A stretch of DNA of 22,871 bases from a virus, in the IMG/VR virus record IMGVR_UViG_3300042914_003545, positions 1 to 22,871 of that record; one strand, written 5' to 3'. A program made the translations under genes and the position numbers. Positions 1-6,598 of the stretch are shown one piece after another. The first letter of the stretch is position 1, and the number at the start of each line of letters is the position of its first letter. Under the pieces are notes generated by a model, which searched no databases, was not told the origin of the DNA, and saw nothing but the letters and a program-made list of their open reading frames with translations.

Positions 1-20
1 TTCGCCCTTTTGCCGCCGCT

Positions 21-332
21 GTGATTCGTGAGGCAGTGAAACAGGCTGCGCCGTTTAACCTTGTTAACATTGTTGACATGTCTATACAGCAAGTTATTCC
101 ATCACACCAGCCCGAAAAAAGAAAAGATTTGCTAGTTGTAGCATTACAAGACCTTATGGATATCGCTGACAACCTGCACGCCCTGCCACCACCCCCGCCG
201 ACGCGGGAGCAGATGGAAGAGGCGCTGCGCTTCCTGCTTGATCACCTCAATTGCAACCCATTAAGCCAACTAGCCCAGGAAGCAGCAACCCTTGCAGCCG
301 GCATTGACCACTACTGCAAGGAGCAGCCATGA
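21..332 (+). CDS. Small hypothetical phage protein, possibly truncated by the window edge
   Basis: I do not recognise this protein. The frame is open to the left edge, so the gene may begin outside the window. Possible starts inside are GTG at 21 and ATG at 78, and the second would give 84 residues. The middle has a run of five prolines, and the C-terminal half looks helical and acidic (REQMEEALRFLLDHL). Its stop overlaps the start of the Rad52-like gene as ATGA, which suggests co-translation and places it at the head of the recombination operon. A promoter-like sequence lies inside the 5' part, so the true start is uncertain. The frame is plausible because of this coupling and because codon use fits the neighbours. 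Confidence 0.55.
   Translation: MIREAVKQAAPFNLVNIVDMSIQQVIPSHQPEKRKDLLVVALQDLMDIADNLHALPPPPPTREQMEEALRFLLDHLNCNPLSQLAQEAATLAAGIDHYCKEQP
61..88 (+). promoter_or_regulatory. Candidate sigma-70 promoter
   Basis: TTGTTA at 61-66 and TATACA at 83-88 are separated by 16 bp, each matching 4 of 6 consensus positions. A perfect TTGACA lies at 73-78 but has no good partner 17 bp downstream. The site lies at the start of the recombination operon. It would fall inside the first gene if that gene starts at or before 21, so it remains tentative. Confidence 0.3.
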
Positions 333-1231
333 GCGACGCAACGCCCGCCCATCGTGCTGGTTTTTCGGCTGACCAGATCGCAGCATTAGCGGCACCGCTT
401 GATCGCGCCAACGTTAAGCAGCGCGAGCAATCTGGTCAAAAACTCAGCTATATTGAAGGCTGGGTTGTAATTGCAGAAGCCAACCGCATCTTTGGCTTTG
501 ACGGCTGGCAGCGTGAAACTGTCACGCTTAAGTGTGTCTCTCAGCTAGAGCGCCCAGTAGGCAAACAACAAAGGCCCGGATGGGGTGTCACCTACAGCGC
601 CCGCGTTCGCATCACCGTCACTGCTGGCGGGCTGCAGCCAATCATCCGCGAAGGCAGCGGCGCTGGTCACGGCATCGACGTGGACCTAGGACAGGCCCAT
701 GAATCCGCGCTCAAGGAGGCAGAGACCGACGCGATGAAGCGGGCCCTGATGACTTTCGGCAACCCGTTTGGCCTGGCTCTTTACGACAAGCTGCAGCGGG
801 AGGTAGAGGGTGATGCCCCGCCTGCGTCAGGTTCCCAGCGATCGTCTTCGCAGCGAACCCAACAAGCGGGCTCTTCTGCTCCGCGCCAGTCAGCGGCAGC
901 CGTTGTTCGACGGGGGGACCCTGCTGGCCAGTCAGCCCCCGCCGCCCAAGCACCCGGCAGCGCCGCGCCACCCAGCGCCACCACTCAACCCCTTAGCGGC
1001 TTTGCGGCCACCACGGCGGCGGCTATCACGGCGTGTCATGAGGCGGGTCTTACCGCGCTCGGTATCGCCGCCATGTGCCACGAACTGAGCAAAGGTGAGT
1101 GTGGCGCCGTTGCGGGCTTGCCTCTGAAGACTCAAGAGAAGCTGATCACGGCTGGCGTATCTGCCGCATCTGCCGCCAAGTGGAACGCCGCCGGGGCCGA
1201 AGCCGAAGATTCTGATCCTCCGATGATCTAG
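329..1231 (+). CDS. Rad52/Rad22-family single-strand annealing protein
   Basis: Single-strand annealing proteins of this family coat phage ssDNA and anneal complementary strands during recombination-dependent replication and repair. The first 160 residues carry the family signature: LSYIEGWVVIAEANRIFGFDGW near residues 39-60 (quoted motif parts YIEGW and ANRIFGFDGW), an REGSGAGHG loop at 107-115, and AHESALKEAETDAMKRAL at 123-140 followed by the diagnostic TFGNPFGLALYDK at 142-154. Residues 165-225 are a Ser/Gln/Ala/Pro linker. The tail is helical and ends in an acidic stretch (EAEDSDPP). At 300 residues it is within the range of phage members. Its ATG overlaps the upstream stop by 4 bp. SSB and RusA homologues lie downstream, as expected for a phage recombination module. 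Confidence 0.92.
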   Translation: MSDATPAHRAGFSADQIAALAAPLDRANVKQREQSGQKLSYIEGWVVIAEANRIFGFDGWQRETVTLKCVSQLERPVGKQQRPGWGVTYSARVRITVTAGGLQPIIREGSGAGHGIDVDLGQAHESALKEAETDAMKRALMTFGNPFGLALYDKLQREVEGDAPPASGSQRSSSQRTQQAGSSAPRQSAAAVVRRGDPAGQSAPAAQAPGSAAPPSATTQPLSGFAATTAAAITACHEAGLTALGIAAMCHELSKGECGAVAGLPLKTQEKLITAGVSAASAAKWNAAGAEAEDSDPPMI

Positions 1232-1285
1232 GCGCTCCCGTCGCCGCTTGATTAATCCTTCCTCTACACCTCCGTAACTAATGAC

Positions 1286-1669
1286 ATGGCAATGACTAAG
1301 AAAGAGCAGGCAGAAATGAAGGCAGCGATTGACCGCGCCGACACGCTTGCCGCTTTGCGATGGACAAACCCGGTTCCACGCGATGTGGGCATACCCGAAA
1401 CTGGCTACAGTCAGGGTTGGGATTACAACGCCTGGACTCGGGAAGTGCGTATTTATTGGAGTAGTAGTGTTTCCCACGGGACCGGCCCCGCGCCTGAGGC
1501 TGGAAAGCGCAGAAACGGATCTCAGAAGCCTCTACGCATGTATTCCACCGAAGCGCTCGCGCTGGCCGCGATGCGCCATGAAATTGAGCTAAAAACGGCA
1601 GCCGATCTACTCAAAATTGATCGACTGATTGCCGCTGCGCTGCATGTCGGCGGCACCGAACCCGCCTAA
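1286..1669 (+). CDS. Conserved phage protein of the recombination cluster, function unknown
   Basis: This 127-residue protein belongs to a type I recognise from phage recombination/replication clusters but cannot assign a function to. The N-terminus is a charged helix (KKEQAEMKAAIDRA). The centre has an aromatic motif, QGWDYNAWTREVRIYWSSS at about 53-71. The C-terminal segment YSTEALALAAMRHEIELKTA is a helix typical of this group. It sits 54 bp after the Rad52-like gene and about 45 bp before the SSB ATG, on the same strand, so it is probably co-transcribed with both. ATG 1286 is preceded by no clear Shine-Dalgarno, as for several genes here. Codon usage fits the neighbours. Confidence 0.8.
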   Translation: MAMTKKEQAEMKAAIDRADTLAALRWTNPVPRDVGIPETGYSQGWDYNAWTREVRIYWSSSVSHGTGPAPEAGKRRNGSQKPLRMYSTEALALAAMRHEIELKTAADLLKIDRLIAAALHVGGTEPA

Positions 1670-1715
1670 CCCCGCCCTCCGGGGCCAATCTCGGCAACCT
1701 TCGTTAACCCCAATC

Positions 1716-2108
1716 ATGGCATCCCTCAACGTCTGCGGCTTCACCGGTCGCGCTGGTAAAGATCCTGAAGTCCGTTACTTCGAGTCCGGTAAAATGGTTA
1801 CTGAATTCAACATCGCAGTTGACGGATGGAAGCGCGACGAAAAACCCCTCTGGCTCAAACTCAAAATTTGGGGCAAAACCGCCGATGTGGCAGCCAACTA
1901 CGTGCGCAAGGGCAGCATGATTGCCGTCTCTGGCCAGCTTGAAAACGAAACTTGGACAGATAAAGGATCGGGAGAGGAAAGAAGTAAGATTGTACTCAAC
2001 GTCAAGGATCTCACCTTGCTGGATAGCAAGCGGGACTCAGATGCCAGTGGTTTTGGCGGGTCCGTTGCAGACCACGTTGACGACTTAGACGACGACCTTC
2101 CATTTTGA
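1716..2108 (+). CDS. ssb: Single-stranded DNA-binding protein
   Basis: This OB-fold protein would protect ssDNA and recruit replication and recombination partners. The start chosen is ATG 1716, giving 130 residues that begin directly with the OB fold (GFTGRAGKDPEVRYFESGK). A longer open frame begins at 1629 but overlaps the previous gene and adds unrelated sequence. The segment IWGKTADVAANYVRKGS is a strong bacterial/cyanobacterial SSB signature. The C-terminus is an acidic tail ending DDDLPF, the canonical partner-docking peptide that binds RecO, PriA, ExoI and similar proteins. The protein is shorter than host SSBs because the linker is reduced. The stop overlaps the RusA ATG by one base (TGATG), which points to coupled translation. 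Confidence 0.95.
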   Translation: MASLNVCGFTGRAGKDPEVRYFESGKMVTEFNIAVDGWKRDEKPLWLKLKIWGKTADVAANYVRKGSMIAVSGQLENETWTDKGSGEERSKIVLNVKDLTLLDSKRDSDASGFGGSVADHVDDLDDDLPF

Positions 2109-2581
2109 TGGAGCCCATCACCTTTCAAGTTGAAGGCATGGCCGCCGCACCCCAGGGAAGCAAAGTCCATGTTGGTAAAGGGGTGATGATTGAATCTTGC
2201 AAGAACGTCAAGCCATGGCGAGCAATGGTGGCCCACGCCGCCATCGCTGCCAAGGTGCCATTGATGCGGGGCCCGATTTGTATGTCGGCGGTGTTTTTGT
2301 TACAGCGACCTGCCAATCACTACCGCCGTGATGGCACACTCAAGCCGCTCAATGCAGCCCTGAGCAGCGCAACCAGCAAGGAAGCGCCGCTGCATCACTG
2401 CGTCAAGCCCGATGCCAGCAAGCTTCAGCGATCAACCGAAGATGCGTTGTCGAACCTGGCCTATGAGGATGACGCCAGGATTTGCGACATGGTGATCAAA
2501 AAGCGTTGGTGCGTTGGCGACGAACGGCCAGGAGCGCTGATCACTTTGATCCCCCTTAGCCGCCAACAGCGAAGCCCCTAA
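2108..2581 (+). CDS. rusA: RusA-like Holliday junction resolvase
   Basis: RusA-type endonucleases cut four-way junctions made during recombination and replication. The N-terminal strand ITFQVEGMAAAPQGSKVH has the PxGxK-like loop. The diagnostic part is KPDASKLQRSTEDALSNLAY followed by EDDARICDMVIKKRW, matching the family pattern of KPD-x2-K, then a DAL helix, then DDARI with a lysine a few residues on. These acidic residues bind the catalytic metal. ATG 2108 is preferred over the in-frame TTG at 2105 because it overlaps the ssb stop. Length (157 residues) is somewhat above the 120-residue E. coli protein but usual for phage homologues. It completes the Rad52-SSB-RusA set. Confidence 0.88.
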   Translation: MEPITFQVEGMAAAPQGSKVHVGKGVMIESCKNVKPWRAMVAHAAIAAKVPLMRGPICMSAVFLLQRPANHYRRDGTLKPLNAALSSATSKEAPLHHCVKPDASKLQRSTEDALSNLAYEDDARICDMVIKKRWCVGDERPGALITLIPLSRQQRSP

Positions 2582-2610
2582 CGATCAACGCCAGGGGCCC
2601 CGCCTACCAC

Positions 2611-2628
2611 CACCGAGCTGCCTCGGTG
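2611..2628. repeat. Short perfect hairpin after the recombination operon
   Basis: CACCGAG and CTCGGTG form a 7-bp stem with a 4-nt loop, 30 bp after the RusA stop. No T-tract follows on the plus strand, so it is not a convincing intrinsic terminator. It may still stabilise a 3' end. Confidence 0.35.
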
Positions 2629-2816
2629 CGCAACAGGAACCACCCCGCTGCTCCGCCATTGTAGCAGCAGCAAGGACTACGGATTGTTACGGCCGCACTC
2701 GCAGTCGCGCAACCGATGGGGTATGGTTTGGAGGTCGAAGCGATTCGACGCACCATTCCCAACCACCCGGCGAGGACCTTGAGCGGCCCCGGTTGGTGAT
2801 CCACACCCCAAGACCA

Positions 2817-3332
2817 ATGAACACCACCATCAAGGCGGCACTTCGGGCTGACTGGGCCCCTGCAATCGAGTCCACTGCTCGCGCCATTGGCGTTGCGATC
2901 GCCTGCGTGATCGTTGCCGCCGACTGGCTGCGCTTCACCCAGCAGCACCCGTGGGCGGGGTTGCGAGCGCTTGAGTTTCCCGGCGCCGCCAGCTCCCCGA
3001 ATTTGACCACTAGCTCCCCGAATTTGACCACTAGCTCCTCGAATTTGGCGGTTAGCTCCTCGAATTTGGCGGTTAGCTCCTCGAATTTGGACGCTGCTAT
3101 AGCAGCTACTGAGCGCTATGCGTTGGCATTTGGCGGGAACAGTTCTGAAGTTGTGGATTGGCTGTTGCGGCGCCAATCTGAAGCCGCGATGCAGAACGCG
3201 ATGGGCAAGCTAGCAATGCTCCCCGCTACGCCGGAGCCACTTCTGCTGCCCGCCGCATTGGATCCGATCGCCCCAGTCCCAGCACCCCGCAAACGCGGCC
3301 GTCGCGCCACTCGACAACCAAAGGTGGCGTAA
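2817..3332 (+). CDS. Small protein with a hydrophobic N-terminal helix and a 7-residue tandem repeat
   Basis: I do not recognise this 171-residue protein. ATG 2817 is chosen; an in-frame TTG lies at 2793. Residues 22-36 are a hydrophobic stretch (IGVAIACVIVAADWL) that could be a membrane segment or buried helix. At about 61-95 there are five in-frame copies of a heptad of the form SS(P/S)NL(T/A)(T/V), from a 21-bp DNA tandem repeat. A helical segment follows (DAAIAATERYALAFG and VVDWLLRRQSEAAMQ). The C-terminus is proline-rich then strongly basic (PRKRGRRATRQPKVA), which suggests nucleic-acid binding. The gene stands alone on the plus strand, convergent with the minus-strand island, and a terminator hairpin lies just past its stop. 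Confidence 0.65.
   Translation: MNTTIKAALRADWAPAIESTARAIGVAIACVIVAADWLRFTQQHPWAGLRALEFPGAASSPNLTTSSPNLTTSSSNLAVSSSNLAVSSSNLDAAIAATERYALAFGGNSSEVVDWLLRRQSEAAMQNAMGKLAMLPATPEPLLLPAALDPIAPVPAPRKRGRRATRQPKVA
2991..3089 (+). repeat. 21-bp tandem repeat, five units, in frame
   Basis: Units start AGCTCC(C/T)CGAATTTG followed by six variable bases. The first two units end ACCACT, the next two GCGGTT, and the last diverges into the following codons. Each unit encodes seven residues. The two subtypes are each internally identical, pointing to recent unit-by-unit duplication by slippage or unequal recombination. Confidence 0.9.
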
Positions 3333-3336
3333 GGCC

Positions 3337-3365
3337 AAAAAAAGAGGGGCCCATCCCGGCCCCCT
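3337..3365 (-). terminator. Intrinsic terminator of the minus-strand island
   Basis: Read on the minus strand, GGGGCC (plus 3358-3363) pairs with GGCCCC (plus 3346-3351) across a 6-nt loop. TC and a run of seven T (plus 3337-3343) follow. This is a canonical GC stem plus U-tract, 21 bp past the stop at 3386. It also lies directly after the convergent plus-strand gene ending at 3332, although on that strand no T-run follows. Confidence 0.85.
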
Positions 3366-3385
3366 TCCAATCCTCTTGAGTATTC

Positions 3386-3943
3386 TTACCCAACCGGTTC
3401 GGCTTGGCGATCCCATGCGCTCGCAAGCTGACCATTGGTCAGCGCTTCCCGAGCCTCTTGCAACATCTCAAGCGCAACGCCAAGGGCCATCATGCTGCGG
3501 CGATCACCCGCCCGCTGGGTTCGCAGCTTTAGTTGCTCAACCTTGCGGCTGGCCTCCACCACCGACCCCACCGCTTCCTGCACTTCACGGGTCATCGGGT
3601 CATAGTGCTCAACGACTGGCGCCATCGCCTGCGTTACCGGCCGCACCGATGCCACCCGCGTCTCCGGTTGAGCGCTGGGCACCACCCGCACCACCTTGAT
3701 CAGCGTGCTGGCCTGGTGCTCCCGCCATTGCTCGGCCGCCACCGGATCGCGCCATTCAAACGCCGGGTGCAGTGGCGCATCCTCGGGGCGGGCTTCATCG
3801 ACTACCGCCGCAGGCTTGATCGTGCCATCACGGCGGCGAATGCGGTCTAGTTCGCTGCCAGCCGTCTGGGCATCAATGCCTAGCACCTCATCGCCATCTT
3901 CGATTCTGAAAGTGAATTCGGGTTTAGCTTTGGTGGGATTCAT
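3386..3943 (-). CDS. Conserved phage protein with an LHPAFEW motif, function unknown
   Basis: This 185-residue protein starts at ATG 3943. The open frame extends further upstream into the repeat array, but that part is repeat-derived. Residues 43-78 hold the most distinctive segment: a Val/Asp/Ala-rich strand, then ARPEDAPLHPAFEWRDP and a helix with EQWREHQAS. It is reminiscent of a widespread phage group I remember as hypothetical. Residues 111-168 are predicted helical or coiled coil (MTREVQEAVGSVVEASRKVEQLKL). The gene is last in the minus-strand island and is followed by a strong intrinsic terminator. It probably shares a transcript with the 5335-4688 gene, with the GG-repeat array between them. 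An inverted repeat lies 18 bp upstream of its start. Confidence 0.8.
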   Translation of the reverse strand: MNPTKAKPEFTFRIEDGDEVLGIDAQTAGSELDRIRRRDGTIKPAAVVDEARPEDAPLHPAFEWRDPVAAEQWREHQASTLIKVVRVVPSAQPETRVASVRPVTQAMAPVVEHYDPMTREVQEAVGSVVEASRKVEQLKLRTQRAGDRRSMMALGVALEMLQEAREALTNGQLASAWDRQAEPVG

Positions 3944-3961
3944 TTGATCAGTGGGTAAAGG

Positions 3962-3991
3962 GAATGAGGGGGCCCATTCAAGCCCCCATTC
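3962..3991. repeat. Inverted repeat at the right end (minus-strand sense) of the GG-repeat array
   Basis: GAAT plus GGGGGC (3962-3973, with a 2-nt bulge) pairs with GCCCCCATTC (3982-3991) across an 8-nt loop. It lies between the repeat array and the start of the 3943-3386 gene. There is no U-tract on either strand, so it may be an RNA structural element or a translation-control hairpin rather than a terminator. Confidence 0.5.
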
Positions 3992-4645
3992 TGCTGCCAT
4001 TTGGCATCTGCAACAACGCCGGCAATACCTTGCGGTGCCTTGCGCCGTCAAGCCAGGCCACGCCTGCCGCGCAATGCCGTGCAACACCGTGGGCCGTCAA
4101 GCCAGGCCACGCCTGCGATGCCGTACCTCTCCAGTCCACTCCGTGCCTTGCCGGTCCTGCGGAGCCAATCCCGGCCTACCGAGCCATGCCTGCCTCGCGT
4201 TACCAAGCCCATCGGTGCCCACCGGTCCACGCCACGACTGCATCGCGCTGCCAAGCGCTGCCTTGCCTAACCATGCCTGCCGTGCCATGCCGTTCCTCGA
4301 ACGCACCTGGCCTCGCCACGCCGTGCCTGCAATACCACGCGGAGCCATACCGGTCCACGCCACGCCTGCCAATCCGATCCTGGCCCATCCATCGCTGCCT
4401 CACCTGCCGCGCCTGACCTGGCAACGCCCTGCCTCGCCTGCCGTGACTGTTCGTGGCTCTCCGGGCCTTGCCTTGCCTGCGTCGCCGTACCTTGCACTAT
4501 CCCGACCACGCCTAGCCAGCCGTGACTGAACAGGCCGTACCTTGCGAAGCCATGCCTGCCATTCCGGGCCAACCTGACCGTGCCACTCCTGCCAATCCTT
4601 GCCACGCCCTTTCGTGCGGAGCCTTGCCTAACCGGCCATGCCAGA
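3992..4645 (-). repeat. Degenerate pentanucleotide (GGCAN-like) repeat array, non-coding
   Basis: Read on the minus strand, the stretch is an almost unbroken series of 5-nt units beginning GG (GGCAT, GGCAA, GGCAC, GGTAC and others), interrupted by 4-nt GGCA units. On the plus strand this appears as CCAYGCCTGCC recurring near 4060, 4110, 4185, 4273, 4358 and 4545. A 24-bp exact direct repeat lies at 4044-4067 and 4093-4116. Smaller repeats such as GCGGAGCC, GCCGTACCTTGC and GCCGTGACTG also recur. Open frames of up to 192 codons run through it on both strands, but they are compositional artefacts. The array lies between two minus-strand genes, downstream of the first, so it should be transcribed as a long internal untranslated region. 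The unit is far too short and variable for CRISPR. Confidence 0.85.
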
Positions 4646-4674
4646 CCCTGGCTGCCGTAAAGCAATCGCCAGGG
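4646..4674. repeat. Inverted repeat at the left end (minus-strand sense) of the GG-repeat array
   Basis: CCCTGGC (4646-4652) and GCCAGGG (4668-4674) form a 7-bp stem with a 15-nt loop, 13 bp past the stop of the 5335-4688 gene. No U-tract follows in the minus direction, so read-through into the array is likely. Confidence 0.5.
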
Positions 4675-4687
4675 CCATGATCAATCA

Positions 4688-5335
4688 TCAGACGATCTCG
4701 AACAGACCGAAGCCCAGCCCCGCGCTGTTTTTGCTGTCGGGTCGTCCTTCGCCGATACCAACCTGAAGCCCCACTCGGCTGATCAGGTTGACCAGGTCGG
4801 CCGAAGTAAACATTCCGGCGTCGTACCGGATTCGTAAATTTGCCGCCCACTCTCTATACATCGGACGGCAGCGTAAATCAATGACACCCGTGGTGTTTCG
4901 AGTAGGGGCTGTCCATTCTTCTGCTGTTCCCTCCGTCAGCCGAACCAAAGGGGCACCGTCAACCCGGTCAAAGCCATCGGCAAACACACTAAACGCCAAT
5001 TTGGCGTGAGTCATTTTGACTCCGACGGTACGACAGGCGGAAATGGCGCCGTTCCTGAATGCGGCGGCATGGATCCCTTCCCATCCTTCGGCGGCAACAT
5101 GCTTGGCGCTCTCGAAAAGAGCGGTAAAATCCTTTGCCTCGCGCACCTTCTTGCCTCTGGCGGTGCTGCCCGCTTCCTGCGTGGCTCGCATCTGGTCCAT
5201 GGCTTTTTTGCTGAAGCGATTGATCACCAATGGGCTGGTGCCCCTAATCTTGATCTCAATGAGCCTGAAGTCAGGGGCCTGAATAGTGATGGCCTCTTCC
5301 GGTGCCTGGGATTTGGCCTTGGTGGTGGTTGCCAT
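4688..5335 (-). CDS. Conserved phage protein with a C-terminal GxGEGRP motif, function unknown
   Basis: The start is ATG 5335 (MATTTKAK). Sequence further upstream in the open frame overlaps the divergent gene and is not plausible. The 215-residue protein opens with a Thr/Lys/Glu-rich tail, then the hallmark segment IEIKIRGTSPLVINRFSKKA at 26-45. The middle contains AAFRNGAISACRTVG (91-105) and a helix with KLAFSVFADGFDR. The C-terminus is glycine-rich, LQVGIGEGRPDSKNSAGLG at 190-208, then FGLFEIV. I recognise this as a common phage family without assigned function. The Gly-rich end recalls the loops of RAMP/Cas7-like ferredoxin folds, but that is a guess. It leads the minus-strand island and is divergent from the coiled-coil gene at 5448. 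Confidence 0.82.
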   Translation of the reverse strand: MATTTKAKSQAPEEAITIQAPDFRLIEIKIRGTSPLVINRFSKKAMDQMRATQEAGSTARGKKVREAKDFTALFESAKHVAAEGWEGIHAAAFRNGAISACRTVGVKMTHAKLAFSVFADGFDRVDGAPLVRLTEGTAEEWTAPTRNTTGVIDLRCRPMYREWAANLRIRYDAGMFTSADLVNLISRVGLQVGIGEGRPDSKNSAGLGFGLFEIV

Positions 5336-5447
5336 GGTGGCGTTCTCAATGATGGAGTTTGGAGATTTGTGCCGTGCCTGCCGCTGACTGTAAGCCGTTG
5401 CGGTCTTGAAATGGTATCGTACGTAGGGCAATACGAAACCACCACCG
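5336..5447. promoter_or_regulatory. Divergent intergenic control region
   Basis: This 112-bp stretch separates the divergent starts at 5335 and 5448, so promoters for both directions are expected here. I see TTGAAA with a CAATAC about 17 bp on (plus strand) and a palindrome-centred TATCGTACGTA, but neither is a convincing promoter. The call rests on gene orientation. Confidence 0.45.
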
Positions 5448-6593
5448 ATGACCACGGCAAAGGCCAGCACCAAGACCAAAGCCGCCGCAACCGCCGAACT
5501 TCCCCTAGTCGCCACAACTGAGGCCGTCCCTGAGGAAAACGACGCCACCACCACCGCCCCAGACGGCGCCATTGTCCCAGCAGGTGAAACCACTGCAATC
5601 TCCCGATGGGAGGCGCTGGCCCTCAGGATCGCGGAAGCCGAAGAGAAGGCGGCTAGCAAGCGGTTTGACTACCGAGACGAATGGGACAACAAAGCGGCCC
5701 GTTCCTGGGTGCACGAATTGCGGGGCATCAAGGGTTCAATAGAGCGCTGCAGGAAGGAGGCCAAGGCCGTTCACCTGGAGCGCGGCAGGGCTGTAGACGA
5801 CAGCGCCAAGCTGCTGGAGTCCGCCGTTCAAGGACTGATCGAGCCCCACGAAACGGCGATCAAGGCCATCGAGGCCGAAGAACAGGCCCGCATCGACGCC
5901 CACCGCGCCGTGCTTGACCGCATCGCCGCCCTGGCTGATGCCGCTGGGGCAGAAGGGGGAGACGGCATCGTTGACGTTGACGCCAGGCTGGCAGAACTGG
6001 CAGCGATCGATACCAGCACCCTCGAAGAGTTTGCGCAGGCCGGTCTGAACCGCCAGGCCGAAGCTATTGAGCAGCTGGGACTGCTGCGGGACAAACTGGA
6101 AGCCCAGGAGGCCCAGCGTATTGAGCTGGAGGCCCTGCGTGCGCAGGCCGCCGCCCGTGAGGACGCCGACCGCATTGCGAGACTGCAACAGGAGGCGGTA
6201 GAGGCCGACCGGCTGGCCCGTGAGGCGGAAGCGGCAGCCCGTGTTGCCGAAGCCGAAGAGCGGGCACGCAAGGAACGGGAGGATGCCGCTACCAGGGAAG
6301 CTCAGGCGCTGGCCCAGGTGGAAGCAGCACGCATTGCGCAGGAGGAGGCGGAGCGCCGGGCCGAGGAGGCGGCTGCACGGGAGGAGGCCCGCGTTAAGCA
6401 GCAAGCCGAGATGGAGGCGGCATTGCGGGAGGCGGCTGCCAGGGCTGCGGCGGCACAGCAGCAGTGCCGGGATGCGTTCGTGGCTGCCCTTACCGCGACC
6501 TTCACCACCATGGGCCCCGCCGACGCCGCCCGCGCCATCGCTGACGGGACGCTTCATCCGGCGGTGAAGGTGGACTGGTCTTTGGTCGCCTGA
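5448..6593 (+). CDS. Long coiled-coil phage protein of the recombination/replication region
   Basis: The 381-residue product has a Thr/Ala/Lys-rich N-terminal 50 residues, a helical domain at about 50-150 (HELRGIKGSIERCRKEAK), and then a long Ala/Glu/Arg coiled coil at about 195-345. The last 35 residues are a small domain, FTTMGPADAARAIADGTLHPAVKVDW. This arrangement, a coiled coil plus an A-R-A-I-A-x-G-x-(I/L)-HP-x-V end, is common in phage proteins encoded beside single-strand annealing proteins. Its biochemical role is not known to me. It may be a structural or partner-binding accessory of recombination. ATG 5448 has no clear Shine-Dalgarno. The coiled coil generates several long spurious frames on the other strands. 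Confidence 0.82.
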   Translation: MTTAKASTKTKAAATAELPLVATTEAVPEENDATTTAPDGAIVPAGETTAISRWEALALRIAEAEEKAASKRFDYRDEWDNKAARSWVHELRGIKGSIERCRKEAKAVHLERGRAVDDSAKLLESAVQGLIEPHETAIKAIEAEEQARIDAHRAVLDRIAALADAAGAEGGDGIVDVDARLAELAAIDTSTLEEFAQAGLNRQAEAIEQLGLLRDKLEAQEAQRIELEALRAQAAAREDADRIARLQQEAVEADRLAREAEAAARVAEAEERARKEREDAATREAQALAQVEAARIAQEEAERRAEEAAAREEARVKQQAEMEAALREAAARAAAAQQQCRDAFVAALTATFTTMGPADAARAIADGTLHPAVKVDWSLVA

Positions 6594-6598
6594 TCGCC

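Noticed and set aside
932-1477. 181-codon minus-strand open frame
   Set aside because: Antisense to the Rad52-like linker and the next gene; Gly/Arg-rich with no recognisable domain.
2611-2628. Rho-independent terminator for the recombination operon
   Set aside because: The hairpin is perfect but no T-tract follows, so it is listed only as an inverted repeat.
2604-3176. 190-codon minus-strand frame with QIRGA repeats
   Set aside because: The repeats are the antisense reading of the 21-bp tandem repeat; the plus-strand gene has the better start and ending.
3951-4529. Long open frames on both strands across the GG-repeat array (up to 192 codons)
   Set aside because: A 5-nt GC-rich repeat rarely makes stop codons in any frame; products are low-complexity (ARQGWAR-like) and have no start context.
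3992-4645. CRISPR array
   Set aside because: There are no 25-40 bp identical repeats separated by unique spacers; the unit is 4-5 nt and degenerate.
5319-5500. Inverted duplication of the two divergent gene starts (both encode Thr/Lys/Ala-rich N-termini)
   Set aside because: The likeness comes from similar codon composition (ACC, AAG, GCC); no extended base-for-base match was found.
5736-6557. 273-codon minus-strand open frame
   Set aside because: Mirror of the Ala/Glu-rich coiled-coil gene; Leu/Gly-rich low complexity is what antisense GC-rich codons produce.
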